Source of the DNA: Paratrimastix pyriformis
Lineage: Eukaryota; Preaxostyla; Paratrimastigidae
DNA length: 64,000 bases
NCBI GenBank assembly: GCA_027972325.1
Contig: JAPMOS010000082.1
Span: 62,001 to 126,000 of the forward strand
Direction: 5' to 3'
Shown: positions 17,845 through 28,435 of the stretch, piece after piece
Position numbering within the stretch: position 1 is the first letter of the stretch
How the letters are laid out: the number at the start of each line of letters is the position of its first letter
The notes under the pieces: model-generated
What the model saw: the letters and a program-made list of their open reading frames with translations, nothing else
Database searches by the model: none
Told to the model about the DNA's origin: nothing
Made by a program: the position numbers and the translations under genes

Positions 17845-20800
17845 TCACCCGCTCATCTTCGCGCACTCAGACACCGCGACAGGAGTTACTTCGTCTGTGA
17901 TCACCACCTTCCACTCCTTTTCGACACCCTCTTCTTCCGCCCCATCCGGTGGCAATACTTCCCCCCAGGCACGAACAAGAGGGACCAGTGCCTCGTTGGC
18001 ATCGTCGTCCTCGTCCTCGGGTTCGGCCGGCGGCCCAAGCTCGGTTGGTGTCTCCGCGGGCCGCGAAGTGGGGGTCGCGGGATGGGGTTCTGGCATGGGA
18101 AGTCCCCCAGACTCGGGCTCGGCGCTATCCTCCAGCCAGTTTACCGCCTCCTCGGCGGCGTCCTCTTCTGCTTGGGGATCGGTGGAAGTGGCCATGGTGT
18201 CGACCACGGATCTTGTGTAGTATCCGTGGGAAACTCGGGGCTGGGTCGCTGTGGCAACGATTTCTTCGCCGTCAGAGGTCTCGTCATCATCTTGATCTCC
18301 CTCCCTCTCCCCATCGTCGCCCCCCCCATCGCCCTCGCCCTCCTCATCGCCCTCCTCATCGCCCTCCTCATCGCCCTCCTCATCGCCCTCATCATCATCA
18401 TCATCGCCCGCATCATCATCATCATCCTCATCCTCATCCTTGGTGGCGCGGGTAGCTCGGCGGGTCTTCTGCCGCTGCACTGCGCGCCGGGGTGGCCCAC
18501 GCTTCGCGGGAAGAGCCCGGGCCTTGCTGTCCGGGGCGTTCTTCGGCTTCCGCTGGACAATTGGCCGACCGTCCTTGCGTGCCTCGTCGAATGGCGCCTT
18601 GATGAGGTCTTTCCACGCAGCCTTCGCCTTGTCTGAGGGGAGCATGCTGATCACATGGTCGAGCGCCTTCTGCTTGGCCGCAGTGAAGGCGACGGGGGGC
18701 AGGACCGCCGGTGCCGATGGGGGAGGAATGGCACGCGTTCGCCTGCGGTGTTGGATGCGCAGGTCGTACTCCACAAGGTCCTCATCAAGATTCGCTTTGC
18801 ACTTCACCTTTCCCGGTGTGCGCAGTGAGAACTGGATTTCGTGCATCCGGCTCAATCCGGGCAGGTGCCGATACCGGCCGAGGAGGAATTCATGCCAGTC
18901 CCGGAAGACGCTTGGGGCAGGCACCCGTGCCCGCGATGGTCCGAGCAGGTCCGCGACATCCGTGGGGGTGATGATCCCGTCTCCCACGGTGCTGCGGCCT
19001 TTGAGGAGCCGAGTGAGGCCACCAAAGGCCGAGTCGCACGAAAACTTTGTGTGACCAACGGCCATAAAGTGCATGGTCACACTGTCGAACCATCCTTGCT
19101 CACAGGCGTAGAGCCAGAACTGTGTGGGAGTGTGTATGTGCGTGTGGCATGTATACGTGGTGAGTGTGCGTGCGTCGTGTGCGTGTCTGTGTTCGGGAAG
19201 TGGGGGAGGAGGAGGGGGGGAGGGGGGGGGGGGGGGCTGGCGATACGGACTCCAACCAATGTATTATTCTTGTTCTGTGGGGCGCAGTTGTCGGCCTGAA
19301 GGTCGATGCGGAGGCCCTGGCCCTTCCTCTGCTCGAGATAATTGTCCAGGAGCGACACGACATGGTTCGCGTCTACAAGGAGTGAGGCTTCGGCAAGAAT
19401 AACAAAGGTCCGTGACAAACTCTTGTGGCCTGCGACATGTTCGGGGTACAGGTAAAATGTTGGGTCTCGCTCCGGCATGTCGTTGTGCCCCGCCCGCCAT
19501 TCGATGAGTCCAAAGATGTAGAGCTGTCCAGTATGTGTTGTGTGTGTTGTGTGTGTTGTGTGTGTTGTGTGTGTTGTGTGTGTTGTGTGTTGTGTGTGTG
19601 TGTGCGGACCATCATCTTCGATTCAAAGAAGAATGCCTGGGTCTGCGCGGGGGGATGTGGTAGGGGGTAGTCCATTTTGTAGTCCGCGTCTACCCTGATC
19701 ACGTCGTCTCGGTCGTGGTTGTATGCCGCTGCCGTGCGCCGTGCGTTGTAGTCTTCCCGCAGTCGGGTGTATGTGTTTCGGTGACCCTCCTGCTCTGCAT
19801 GCACACGAGCCAGCTCCGCCTCTTTGGCCTCCTTGTCATCCTTTGTCTCCCAAGGGGCGTTCAGCTGCAGCGTCAAGGCCTGGATCCTTTCCCGCTGGTC
19901 CAGGCAGACGGCGCAGACATCGGAGTAGGCAGGCCTCGACCGGTAGTTGGGACGGGCCTGCACTCACGGGCGCGTGTTTTGACCGGTGACATCACTCTTC
20001 ACGGCTTTCCACCACACTTCACCCTCTGCCGCGCAGGTACTGACCAGACGGATGGTCCGACGGAAAAAACTCCAGCTTGTTTTGGGAGCGGTCTCGGCCC
20101 GCAGGTAGGCGCGATGAAGGGAACGCAAGCTCTCGTAGTATCCAATGTCTGTTGTGGAGAGGTGGGGGTGATGACTGCTTTCTCCTCTTCATTATTTCAG
20201 GGTCTCCGCTCCCGTGCGCCATCTCCCCAACGCTGTTCCCGCCTCTCAACCCGCCCCGGACTCATTCCTCAGCAACCTTCAGCCCTGCCCACCGCGTCCC
20301 GAACTGAAATCCACCCACATTCCCCGACGGGTGCCCCCAAGCCCGGTCCGGTGCCTGGCCCCGCCACCACCACCCTGGAGCCAGCCTCCCTCCCAGTGCG
20401 CGGCCGCCACCAGCTGCCACCACCTCTCCCATCAAGCACCCAACGGACTACCCCCATCACATTTCCCGGGTGCATTACCCGTCATGCCACAGGCGTATCA
20501 AGACCAGACCTGGATCCTTCACCGACGGCGTCACATGTCCGTCGACAAACGCCAGCACCACCTTGACTTTTCGTGGTCCCGCGCACGTCGGTCCAGGTCC
20601 ACTTGACCGGTGTTCCCGTGTGGGGAGCGTGCAGTCCGGCCGGCTCATCCGTGAGGCTCTCGTGGAAGCGACAAAGGCGGGCGATCCGAGAGCGACCAAC
20701 TTGAAATGTCTCAGCCACTTTCTCCCTATGCCGCCCCAACCCACGGATCGGAATCGATTCCGATGTGTTTTCTCCCCTCCCCCCTCCCTCCCTCCCTCCT

Positions 20801-21668
20801 CCCTCCCTCCCCCCCCCGTGGCGCCCCTCGGATAAGGACAGACCAAGTCCACGAGGGATTCCCAGTGGGGAGAAATAAGAACATCAATAATGTCTTGTCC
20901 TGCTCCTCCCGGGTCATTCCAGGGAATGCCGAGAGGATCCTCGCCATCTTCGGGGTTTCCACCATGGTCGAATAAAGGGTTCCCCGAAACTGAGCCTCCG
21001 TACAGGGGAGCAGAAGAGGTGGAGCCCTCGGTGGAGCCGGCAGAGGCGATTCTTTTGGGGACTGCGCACCCCGCACAAACAATTCGGAGGTTCCGATCAG
21101 GTGCTGACGTCGACGTTCCCATTCCCCCTCGCGCAGAGCACACACCGCGCACACCAGAGGCTCAGAAGGTCCAAAGGACAAGGGGTTTGATTGACCCCCC
21201 AGGGTTGGTGAGACCCACAACATTGCCTCTCTGACATACACAGCTTTGGTGGTGATTACTGGTGGTGGGGGGTGGTGATGGTGGTGATGCCCGAAAACAG
21301 ACCTGTCTTTCTGAGCGCAATTGCTCGAGCAAAGGCTGCAACTTGCAGAAAACTCGTCTGCAACTGAGCTCCTGAATGATTTTCAGTGCCATCTGGGGTG
21401 GGGAAAACCCGTGGATCGTCCACCCAATGGCCTGAAAAATCCGACGGAGGTCTTTGCGCGTGAGAGCGCTGATCATCTCAAAGTACGTGTCGGCCACCCG
21501 GAGTGGAGGCGTCGGCTCAATGGCTGGGGACACATGGTGGGGAGAAGAGCGTGTTGCCAGAGCAACAGAATCAGCACTGTTCAAAGTGCTCAACTGACTC
21601 CGGGCGGCGTTGGCAATTCTGGAACGTTTTCTCCGTCCTGAACGCCGCCGCGGATGATGCTTTCGCAT
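17845..21668 (-). CDS. DUF7869-like multi-exon gene, possibly transposon-derived
   Basis: The protein is spread over exons joined by GT-AG introns. Exons I can place are 21,668-21,303 (donor GTCTGT), 20,148-20,045, 19,957-19,610, 19,523-19,257 and 19,119-17,845, with introns 19,958-20,044, 19,524-19,609 and 19,120-19,256. At least one or two more exons lie within 20,490-21,240 (segments MARILSAFPGMTREEQ and ETFQVGRSRIARL). Key motifs are a CAVC pair, DADYKMDYPLP, LQADNCAPQNKNN and FMAVGHTKFSCDSAFGG, the DNC.xQNKN and GHTKF.xD..FG signatures of DUF7869 proteins. These proteins are often multi-copy and suspected to derive from transposases. The last exon encodes a long Asp/Glu/Gly tail over a microsatellite. 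Function unknown; the first exon has an SAP-like helical patch (LTRKDLRRIFQAIGW). Confidence 0.65.
18315..18435. repeat. CCTCATCGC / ATC microsatellite coding an acidic tail
   Basis: Tandem CCTCATCGC units followed by CATCATCAT and CCTCATC units. On the minus strand they encode GDEEGDEEGDEE and then poly-Asp/Glu within the last exon of the DUF7869-like gene. Confidence 0.85.
19120..19256 (-). other. Intron with poly-G and CA/TG-rich tracts
   Basis: A GTTGGA donor at 19,256-19,251 and a CACAG acceptor at 19,124-19,120 join NKNNTL to FWLYACEQG in phase 0. On the plus strand the intron contains a G-run of about 15-25 bases (about 19,209-19,236) and GTGTGTATGTGCGTG repeats. Confidence 0.7.
19524..19609 (-). 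other. Intron made almost wholly of a CA-rich microsatellite
   Basis: Donor GTCCGC at 19,609 and acceptor GGACAG at 19,524. Between them lies a (TGTGT TGTG)n tract, CA-rich on the coding strand. It joins FFFESKMM to LYIFGLIEW in phase 0. Confidence 0.7.
20490..21240 (-). CDS. Middle exons of the DUF7869-like gene, boundaries not resolved
   Basis: Several frames on the minus strand show protein-like patches: ALREGEWERRRQHLIG with a CAVCAL pair (about 21,150), MARILSAFPGMTREEQDKTLL (about 20,960-20,890), REKVAETFQVGRSRIARLCRF, which looks like a small helix-turn-helix (about 20,725-20,660), and VLAFVDGHVTPSVKDPGL (about 20,570-20,510). A CT-rich tract at 20,775-20,818 probably lies in an intron. 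I could not settle the splice sites. Confidence 0.45.
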
Positions 21669-21740
21669 CTCCCAAGATAGCGAATTGGGGAGGGGTTATT
21701 TACGCTCCCGGCTGTTTCGTGTTTTGTTTGGCCGGCACAG

Positions 21741-21990
21741 GTCGCCCTGTACGCTCACCGGCGAACGGGGTTGTTTTCATTCGGATCTTCATGCATTCCC
21801 TCTTTTATTGCGATCGAGAAAAGTGGGTACAAATAGACGTTTTTTCTTGTGATGCAATTTCCCACTCCCCTGTACGCTCACCCCGAACTCCCGCCACCAC
21901 CACGGGAAAGTTTGGGAGCGTGCCGCTTGTATTGGCACAAGAAAACCGGGTACAAATAGACTCGTTCGGGAGGTGTGGCCCCATCGATGG
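21741..21990. repeat. Diverged tandem duplication of about 125 bp
   Basis: CCCTGTACGCTCACC occurs at 21,741 and 21,867, and GGGTACAAATAGAC at 21,824 and 21,949, so both marks recur at about 125-bp spacing. It lies downstream of the donor at 22,022, in the likely intron of the neighbouring gene. No coding role seen. Confidence 0.6.
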
Positions 21991-22022
21991 GGCCCGGTCC
22001 GGAATGCCGAAACCAGTCCTAC

Positions 22023-22976
22023 CTGTCGCTTCTCCAGGGTCGCCTTGCCCCTCTCCTTCTGGAGGGCGGCCACGTATTCCGCCAGCGGTCTGGTCTCGGG
22101 TTGGACCCGCAATGCCTGAGCCAGCCGTTGGTCGGAGTCGCACATGGTGGTGATCAGGTGCACCGCCGCGGTGACGGCGCACCACCTTCCGGGGTTCGCC
22201 ACCCCGGCGTGGGTTTTCTCCGGCGACGTTGGGGCCGCTTCGCCGACCGAAGCATCCTTCCCCTCCACACTCTGGTGGCCGACCCGCCCCGAGGGCTGCG
22301 GTGCCCCCACGGTTTGCTTCTCTCGGCCGGCCTGACCCACGCAGCTCCCCCTGGTGGGCGCTCCGGCGGCTTCGGGGTGGGACTCTTTTCCCCTGTCCGT
22401 GGTCGTCCCTCGGGGTTGGGCCGCGGGGTGCTCCGATGCCTTAGGCGGGGCTTGGGTGTCCGGCTGTCGCCCTTCTTCTTGAACCCACTTCTCCCATAGG
22501 GCCTCGACGCGCCCCGCCTCGGGCCGGAGGACGGCCTCCTGGAGCCCATCAATGAACCATTGCCATGGTGTCAGTGCGCTGACCCGGATTGCTCGCACCT
22601 CCCGGGCCAGCTCCCGCTGTCTTTCGGTTCTGGATTGTAATTCCATTTTCTTCGCCCTCTCCCAGGCGAGGCGGCCTTGGTGCAGTCCTGGGTCATTGGC
22701 GTACCACATCGGCGGGACGACGATCAGCGAAGCAGAGACCAGGGGGGCTGGCTCCGTCGTTGTGGGAGATTTAAAAACGACCGGAGCGGCTTCAACCTGC
22801 GCTTCAGTATCTCTGCCTTTTTTGAACGCGTCAATTTTTCCAGCCGCCTTTGGTCGCGGCGCTTTCTTTTTCTGGCGAATCTTTTGTTTCTGTTGTATTT
22901 TTTTATGTATTTCATTGCTTCCTTTTCGAATAGATCGACGCTTTCTCGCTTTTTCGGGATGGGAATCACTTATCAC
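22023..22976 (-). CDS. Uncharacterised basic protein, first exon
   Basis: About 318 residues from the ATG at 22,976 to a donor-like CAG|GTAGGA at 22,023. The start is very basic (KARKRRSIRKGS, then KKIQQKQKIRQKKK), like a nuclear-localisation or RNA-binding tail. Then comes a Trp-containing middle (PPMWYANDPGLHQGRLAWERAKKMELQSRTE, TPWQWFIDGLQEAVL) and a Pro/Gly/Ser-rich disordered part. The last 40 residues look helical again (TTMCDSDQRLAQALRVQ). I recognise no family. Later exons, if any, lie below 22,022 and I could not place them. Confidence 0.5.
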
Positions 22977-24394
22977 TTTTCACCTTACTCTTGCACTAGA
23001 TCACCCAGTCATTCGCATCTTATCTATTCATTATCGCATCTCGGTCATTTCCAGGCCTCAACTCACTCGGTTCACTTCAGACATTCAAGTATCCTCATTT
23101 CACCACCGCCACTCGGCACCGGCGAATGCACATTCTTGATCAGCCTCCCCACCCGGGCCCAGGGCCCTTCAAAATGTAGAAACCAGTCCCATGAGTCGAT
23201 GGGTTGGGAAATCTACACTGAGCAACCGTCGAAATGGGTACAGGAATTCGCCCATTTTCGACCAGCCCCCCGGGGTGCCCCAGTGAGGTGCTGGGTGGCG
23301 AGCTCTCGATGAGGGGCACCTGGGGGCCCAAACCAGGTGGGGCGGTGACCAACGTGGGTGGGGGTGGTGTGCAATCGGCATGCCGGTGATGGCGATGCCC
23401 GAAACCGGAAGGTGATCTCCCAAAGAGGGCTCTGGAGTGATCGATAGCCCCACGCCAGGATTCAGCCCGTGGTGTTTTGTGGTTTCATAATCCTGCCCAA
23501 CTCTGGGAAAGTGGGCGCCATCATGAGATGCTCCCGTTGCGGAGCGTCAACTTGTGAGAGGGAAGTCCTCACAGAATAAAAACGGGATCAGAGGAAAAAA
23601 CCCGGTCGAAAAAAACCCCGACTCACCAAAAGCGCACCCAAACTGACATCAAAAAATGAGGCGCCGCTCCAACCTCACGGATCAAGAAGCTCTCTTTCGC
23701 GTCGTGTTTTGGTTTGGCCCAGCGTTGTGAAACAAAAAGCGAATGGAAAACGCCACAGAGGATGAGAAAATGAACGTAATAATGGTTTTGGACACGAAGA
23801 CAGGCTCAGAAAGGCCCCGTGGCAATGCATTAGAAAGGGCAGGCAATGAACCGTGTCGAAGCATAAAATGAGATGATCTATGACTGCAACTCGGAAACAT
23901 GCGCCGCGGAGAGCCAACCACCCTCAGAAGATCCCAAAGAGTAGATTGGTTGAAAAGCTTGAACGGCGGCCGGAAAAACGCGCCAAGATAGAAAAATCCG
24001 CAACAGAAGCCACGAACAGCTGATAAGACACCCGGAAAGACCCTCGGAAAGGCGGAAGGCCGCCGAATTCTCTGCCGGGCAGAGCCAAAAGCGCACAGTG
24101 GTGAGAGCGGCTATTTTTTCGGGGCGCGTTTCTGTGGTGGGTTTGGCGCCCATTTTCCCGCGGCCTGGTTGGGAGGGGCCCCATTTTCTCACAGGGGATG
24201 AAGTTCCCCCACCACAGTGCACATCACTCCAGAGGGCTTTTTTGGAAAAGGTCCGGGAAAACCCCATCTGACGCACCCTCCCTGCAGGTTTTGAGGACGA
24301 GCCCACCCGGCGAGCCTGACGCTGCCGTCGTCCACCTGCAAGGGAGAGGGGCCACTTATCGGGGCCCAGGGCCTCCAGCCGGGCCCAGTCCGGG
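22977..24394. other. Region without a confident gene
   Basis: About 1.4 kb. Open frames occur on both strands, but none shows a domain or a convincing splice pattern. The reverse copy of the 11,330 repeat begins at its right end. A GGGACTGGTTTC phrase on the minus strand near 23,176-23,190 recurs near 22,005-22,018. Confidence 0.4.
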
Positions 24395-24570
24395 GCGGTC
24401 CCAGGCCTTCTTGCGCAGCTCCTCATAGGCGGGGCACAACTTGGTAACAGAACGACTTCGGAACTGTTACCGTTACGAGCGGACCCTAGGGTGCCGACGT
24501 GGGATGGGGAAAAAAGAACATGAACGCACTTTCTTTTTTCTTTCTCCACTTCTTTCTCCTTTTTTACAAC
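24395..24570 (-). repeat. Inverted copy of the 11,330-11,515 dispersed repeat
   Basis: Reverse complement of 11,330-11,515 with near identity, including the CPAYEELRKKAWDR frame end. Just beyond it (24,583-24,600) is CTATTGACCCCGTTCAC, which matches the terminus of the foldback element at 33,980-34,964. Confidence 0.75.
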
Positions 24571-24732
24571 TTTCGTGCAACTCTATTGACCCCGTTCACT
24601 TGTGGGCGTTGACTCGAGCGGTCAGAAAGCAGAAGTAACAAGAAGAACACAGCTTTTTTTCGTGCAACGTTACAGAAGAGAGAAAGAATCGCCTTCACGA
24701 GGGGGCCCCAATGAGAGTCACAAGGCACTCAC

Positions 24733-26449
24733 AGGCGAGCCTCAGCGCGTCGTAGTCGAGGGGCACCCTCCGGGCGGCCGCCAGGGCCTCCTTGAATGGG
24801 ACGCACCGGTTCGCCATCATCTGCCAGAACTGAAGATACTCGGCCATGTCCCCACGGTGGTGGCTCCGGAGATACTGGCACGTACATGCCGGCATGGGGT
24901 ACAGAACTTTCACCAGGGCCTCGCAATCATCCTGCGGAGTCGCGTGATAGGGGCCTGACTGCGGCTGCAGCAGCCGGTCGGCGGCGTACAACGGGTCGCC
25001 CTCCATTTTCGGGAAGAACATGCCCGCGATGAGCTCGATGCGCTTGCCCAGTGGGGCGAGGAGGAGGGCCGATGGTGAGGCAGCGAGCACCACGGGCACA
25101 TGGGGGGAAACCGTTTCGAGGGCATACAGCGCCTCCTTTTCGGTGCGGACATATGAGGCGTCGAGCTTCACCTGAAAACGGCCAACAGCGCAGAAGGGGC
25201 GTCAGAAGGGAACCACGAACGAGAACGCCACGGACCGTCTTCAAGACGCAGTCCCGCGACGCCACCCAGCGCGGCGCCGTCAGAATGGTGGCTGCGACGA
25301 CGCGACTGTTGGAGGTCTCGGAGAGGAGCCGCAACTCGGCGAGACGGAAGTCGCCGAAGAGGGGCAAGTTCGGGAAGAGGGCATCTGTGGGCCAAGCCAG
25401 AGCAATCGTACACACACAGAGGAGATGAGTGGCGCTGTATGGATGGGTCGTCACGGACCCGAGGTGAGCATGAAGCAGAGCAGGGATTTGGCAATGGGCG
25501 CGCTGAGGGGCAGCGGGTCGGAGGCAAGGTAGGCGAAGGTCCGGCCTTCGGAGCGAGTCACACGGAAGAACTGGATGGAAGCGCCATTCGTCAAGGCAAC
25601 GTAGGCAGCCGGTCGAATCGAGCTCGTCAGGAGCGCCTCACCATACTGCAAGGCCTGGCGAGTGTCTGCCGCGGCGAAGTCCCGCGCTTTTTTGAGCTCA
25701 AAGACGCAGGCAATATCCCACGGCTCAGGCCGTGCAGCGGGAGGCTGTGCCGCGCGGTGGTGTCGCGTCGGTTGGGCGCGCGCCCGGACGACATCAGGAA
25801 CAAGAGAGTGGTTATGATGGGTCAGGGTCGCCTGAAATCAATGGTTCCGCGAAGAGTCCAACAAACCGAAGGAGGAAGACCGTCTTGCATACATGGACAA
25901 GAGAGCCGGAGCCACTTGGCCTGCCGTGGGTGCACCACTCGACCAGCTTTTCCAAAAAAAATAGGTGGATCGCTTCTTCATCGCCCGTCTCTGGTGGTGG
26001 CGACGGCGGCGGCTCGGAAGTGTCAGGGAGGAGGTTGAAGTCTCCGAATGTTTGCAGATCTACCGGGGCAACAGTGCGCAATGCACCGCTCTGTCGCAAT
26101 TTTTCCACAACCTCCTGGTCAGGGAGCCGAGCAGAAGAGGGGGCTGGGTCTGAAAGAAACCCGAGCTTGGCGAGTTCTCGAGCGACATTGCGCACCAGGG
26201 CGGCTGAGGACAAGAGAAGAAAGCGATAATGAAGACACGAGAGTGACCGCGCGCACCAATCGATTGGTGTGGTTGGTTGTGGAGCCATCATCATCAAGTA
26301 GGCTCGAAAAACAGACCCTCCGGAACTGCGCTCGCCCCAGTCGTCGCCACCCCAGGAGCCGCCCCGGTCGCCATCGTGGCAGGACCTGGGATGCCGGTCA
26401 GTGCAACGAATTGGTGGTGAGCCAGGCTCGGCAAGAAACGCGCACACAT
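24733..26449 (-). CDS. Spliced PD-(D/E)XK nuclease plus kinase-like protein
   Basis: Exons are 26,449-26,317, 26,203-25,881, 25,831-25,459, 25,384-25,236 and 25,171-24,733, with a strong GTGAGT donor at 24,732 pointing to a further exon. Introns of 113, 49, 74 and 64 bp all keep frame and are GT-AG. Exon 3 encodes LVPDVVRAR and then WDIACVFELKKARDF and QALQYGEALL, the D...ExK pattern and following helix of a PD-(D/E)XK nuclease fold. It ends with AYVALTNGASIQFFRV. The last exons resemble a degenerate kinase lobe (RDCVLKTVKLD, VLAASPSALLLAPLG, PYHATPQDDCEALVKVLYPM). Nuclease-kinase fusions of this sort occur in the Crinkler-RHS family of eukaryotes, where the nuclease may act within or between organisms. 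Family membership is inferred from layout. The gene looks whole over the visible exons. Confidence 0.6.
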
Positions 26450-26505
26450 TTCGAGAGTGACGGGACAACGGCGGTGAATATGCAGCAGAGTTGTGAAGAG
26501 AGAGA

Positions 26506-28435
26506 GAGAGAGAGAGTTTTTAAGTGATTTCCTTTCTCTCTTTGTTCCCCTTTTACGGGCCCTGGTGGCTCGGTTTTCCGGAATATGAGAGAGGGTTAGA
26601 TCGACTATCACACCTTTTTTTTTTTTTTTCTTTTCTTCCGCTTCCGCTTCATTCCATGGAGGATGAGGCGGATTGTTTTGAAGAAGGAGATGATGTCCTT
26701 CGAGATGATGATGTCGGAGATTTTGATGAGGATGATGATGAGCCCGATCCAGTTGATGGGACACACGATCATTTCACTGATGTCCCCAAGAATGGGACTG
26801 ACGCTCAATGCCCAATGTGCGAGGACTCTGCCAAGTTTCGTGCATATCCTTATCATGCCGAAGTTTTCTGCCGCCGGTGCGCAGTCAAGGAGTCATTCTA
26901 TATGCCAGATGCCGATCTCAAACTGGTTCCCGTTCCGCATTGGCCTAACATCGCGTGGAATGCCATCATTGGGGGGGACTATCACCTTCTACCGACACCA
27001 TGCATTCATGTTCGATCGCCCACTGCAAGTGTTCTGGCCGAGCCCGAGGATGAAGCATTCTTTGCCCTGCCCGAGAGACTGGAGAAGTTCTTCCTCACGG
27101 GGACCGCCCCCCCGATGCTGCAGGCCAAGCCCGTCAACCGCCGTGCCCATCGTGCCAAGCGCTCCGCGCAAGACCCGCTCGCGACCGCGACGTCCTCCGT
27201 CCCGATCTCTCCCGAAGAGTGTGAGGCTAGGGAAATTACACAAACAACTCCCGCTTTAAGCCTCACCGCCTCGAGGGGTGGTGATCAGGAACGTCTGGAT
27301 GCCCCCGCCGTGGCCCGCCTTGATGCCCTGCACCTGACCGACGTGCCGCCCGCCACTGCCCACCCTGGCAAAGTGACCAGGGGGGCCGCCCGGGGGTAAG
27401 CCCCTGGCACCCAGGGGTGAACCCCAGTAATGGGTGAAACTCTTTGCTTTCCTTCGGCCAACTGTTTGTGTGTTGGGTGATTTTTCTTTCTCCCCTCGTT
27501 CCCCTTTTACGGGCCCTGGTGGCTCGGTTTTCCGGAATATGAGAGAGACCCGTTTGTCATCAACCCAGGCCCGCCGTGCGTGGCCAAGACCGACTGTGAC
27601 AAGAAGATGCTGCTTCCTGGTGCCGCCTGAGGCTCGACGAGCTACAGGCTGAGCACTGAATGGGACGGAGCCAACCAGTTGGTATTTTAAGTGATTTCCT
27701 TTCTCTCTTTGTTCCCCTTTTACGGGCCCTGGTGGCTCGGTTTTCCGGAATATGAGAGAGAGAGAGAGTGATGCCTGACTTCTGGTACCAGACTGCCTCC
27801 GGGAGACTGGCCGACACCCGCGACCCGTTTGTCATCAACCCAGGCCCGCCGTGCGTGGCCAAGACCGACTGTGACAAGAAGATGCTGCTTCCTGGTGCCG
27901 CCTGAGGCTCAACGAGCTACAGGCTGAGCACTGAATGGGACGGAGCCAACCAGTTGGTATTTTAAGTGATTTCCTTTCTCTCTTTGTTCCCCTTTTACGG
28001 GCCCTGGTGGCTCGGTTTTCCGGAATATGAGAGAGAGAGCCCTGGTGGCTCGGTTTTCCGGAATATGAGAGAGAGAGAGAGAGAGAGGCGCTTCCAACCT
28101 CGGCCAACTGGGCCCCAAAGCATTGGGTTTCCTCGACCTGGTCAAGGCCCAGTGCTACAAGATGCATGTTGCCTTCTCGAAGCATTGGTGGTGAACGAGG
28201 ATCTCGGTGACTCTGATGTACTACGTTGCCCTGATGCCTGACTTCTGGTACCAGGCTGCCTCCGGGAGACTGGCCGACACCCGCGACCCGTTTGTCATCA
28301 ACCCAGGCCCGCCGTGCGTGGCCAAGACCGACTGTGACAAGAAGATGCTGCTTCCTGGTGCCGCCTGAGGCTCGACGAGCTACAGGCTGAGCACTGAATG
28401 GGACGGAGCCAACCAGTTGGTATTTTAAGTCTCCC
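26506..28435 (+). repeat. Tandem and dispersed repeat array with a GA microsatellite
   Basis: A segment running from TTAAGTGATTTCCTTTC through TTTTACGGGCCCTGG and TTTTCCGGAATATGAGAG into (GA)n occurs at about 26,516, 27,478, 27,690, 27,962 and, in part, 28,036. A second unit (about 27,780-27,960, 28,245-28,430 and part at 27,550-27,685) encodes MPDFWYQ.ASGRLADTRDPF and PPCVAKTDCDKKMLLPGAA with a stop. The copies are nearly identical, so the array is young. The coding-like part may be the duplicated last exon of a gene lying elsewhere. Confidence 0.75.
26657..27399 (+). CDS. Acidic zinc-ribbon protein, uncharacterised
   Basis: A 247-residue protein starting at the ATG after a T-rich tract. 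Residues 1-45 are strongly acidic (DDVLRDDDVGDFDEDDDEPD). Residues about 50-75 have CPMC and CRRC (a likely zinc ribbon), followed by AVKESFYMPDADLKLVPVPHWP. The second half is Pro/Ala/Arg-rich and probably disordered. The copy of the GA-linked repeat at 26,516 lies just upstream. A T-rich promoter or intron end before the ATG is possible. Family unknown; it could be a domesticated element protein or the N-terminal part of a longer spliced gene. Confidence 0.45.

Noticed and set aside
22000-23195. GGGACTGGTTTC phrases as repeated introner-type elements
   Set aside because: Only about 12-14 bp are shared between sites, too short to claim a family of mobile introns.
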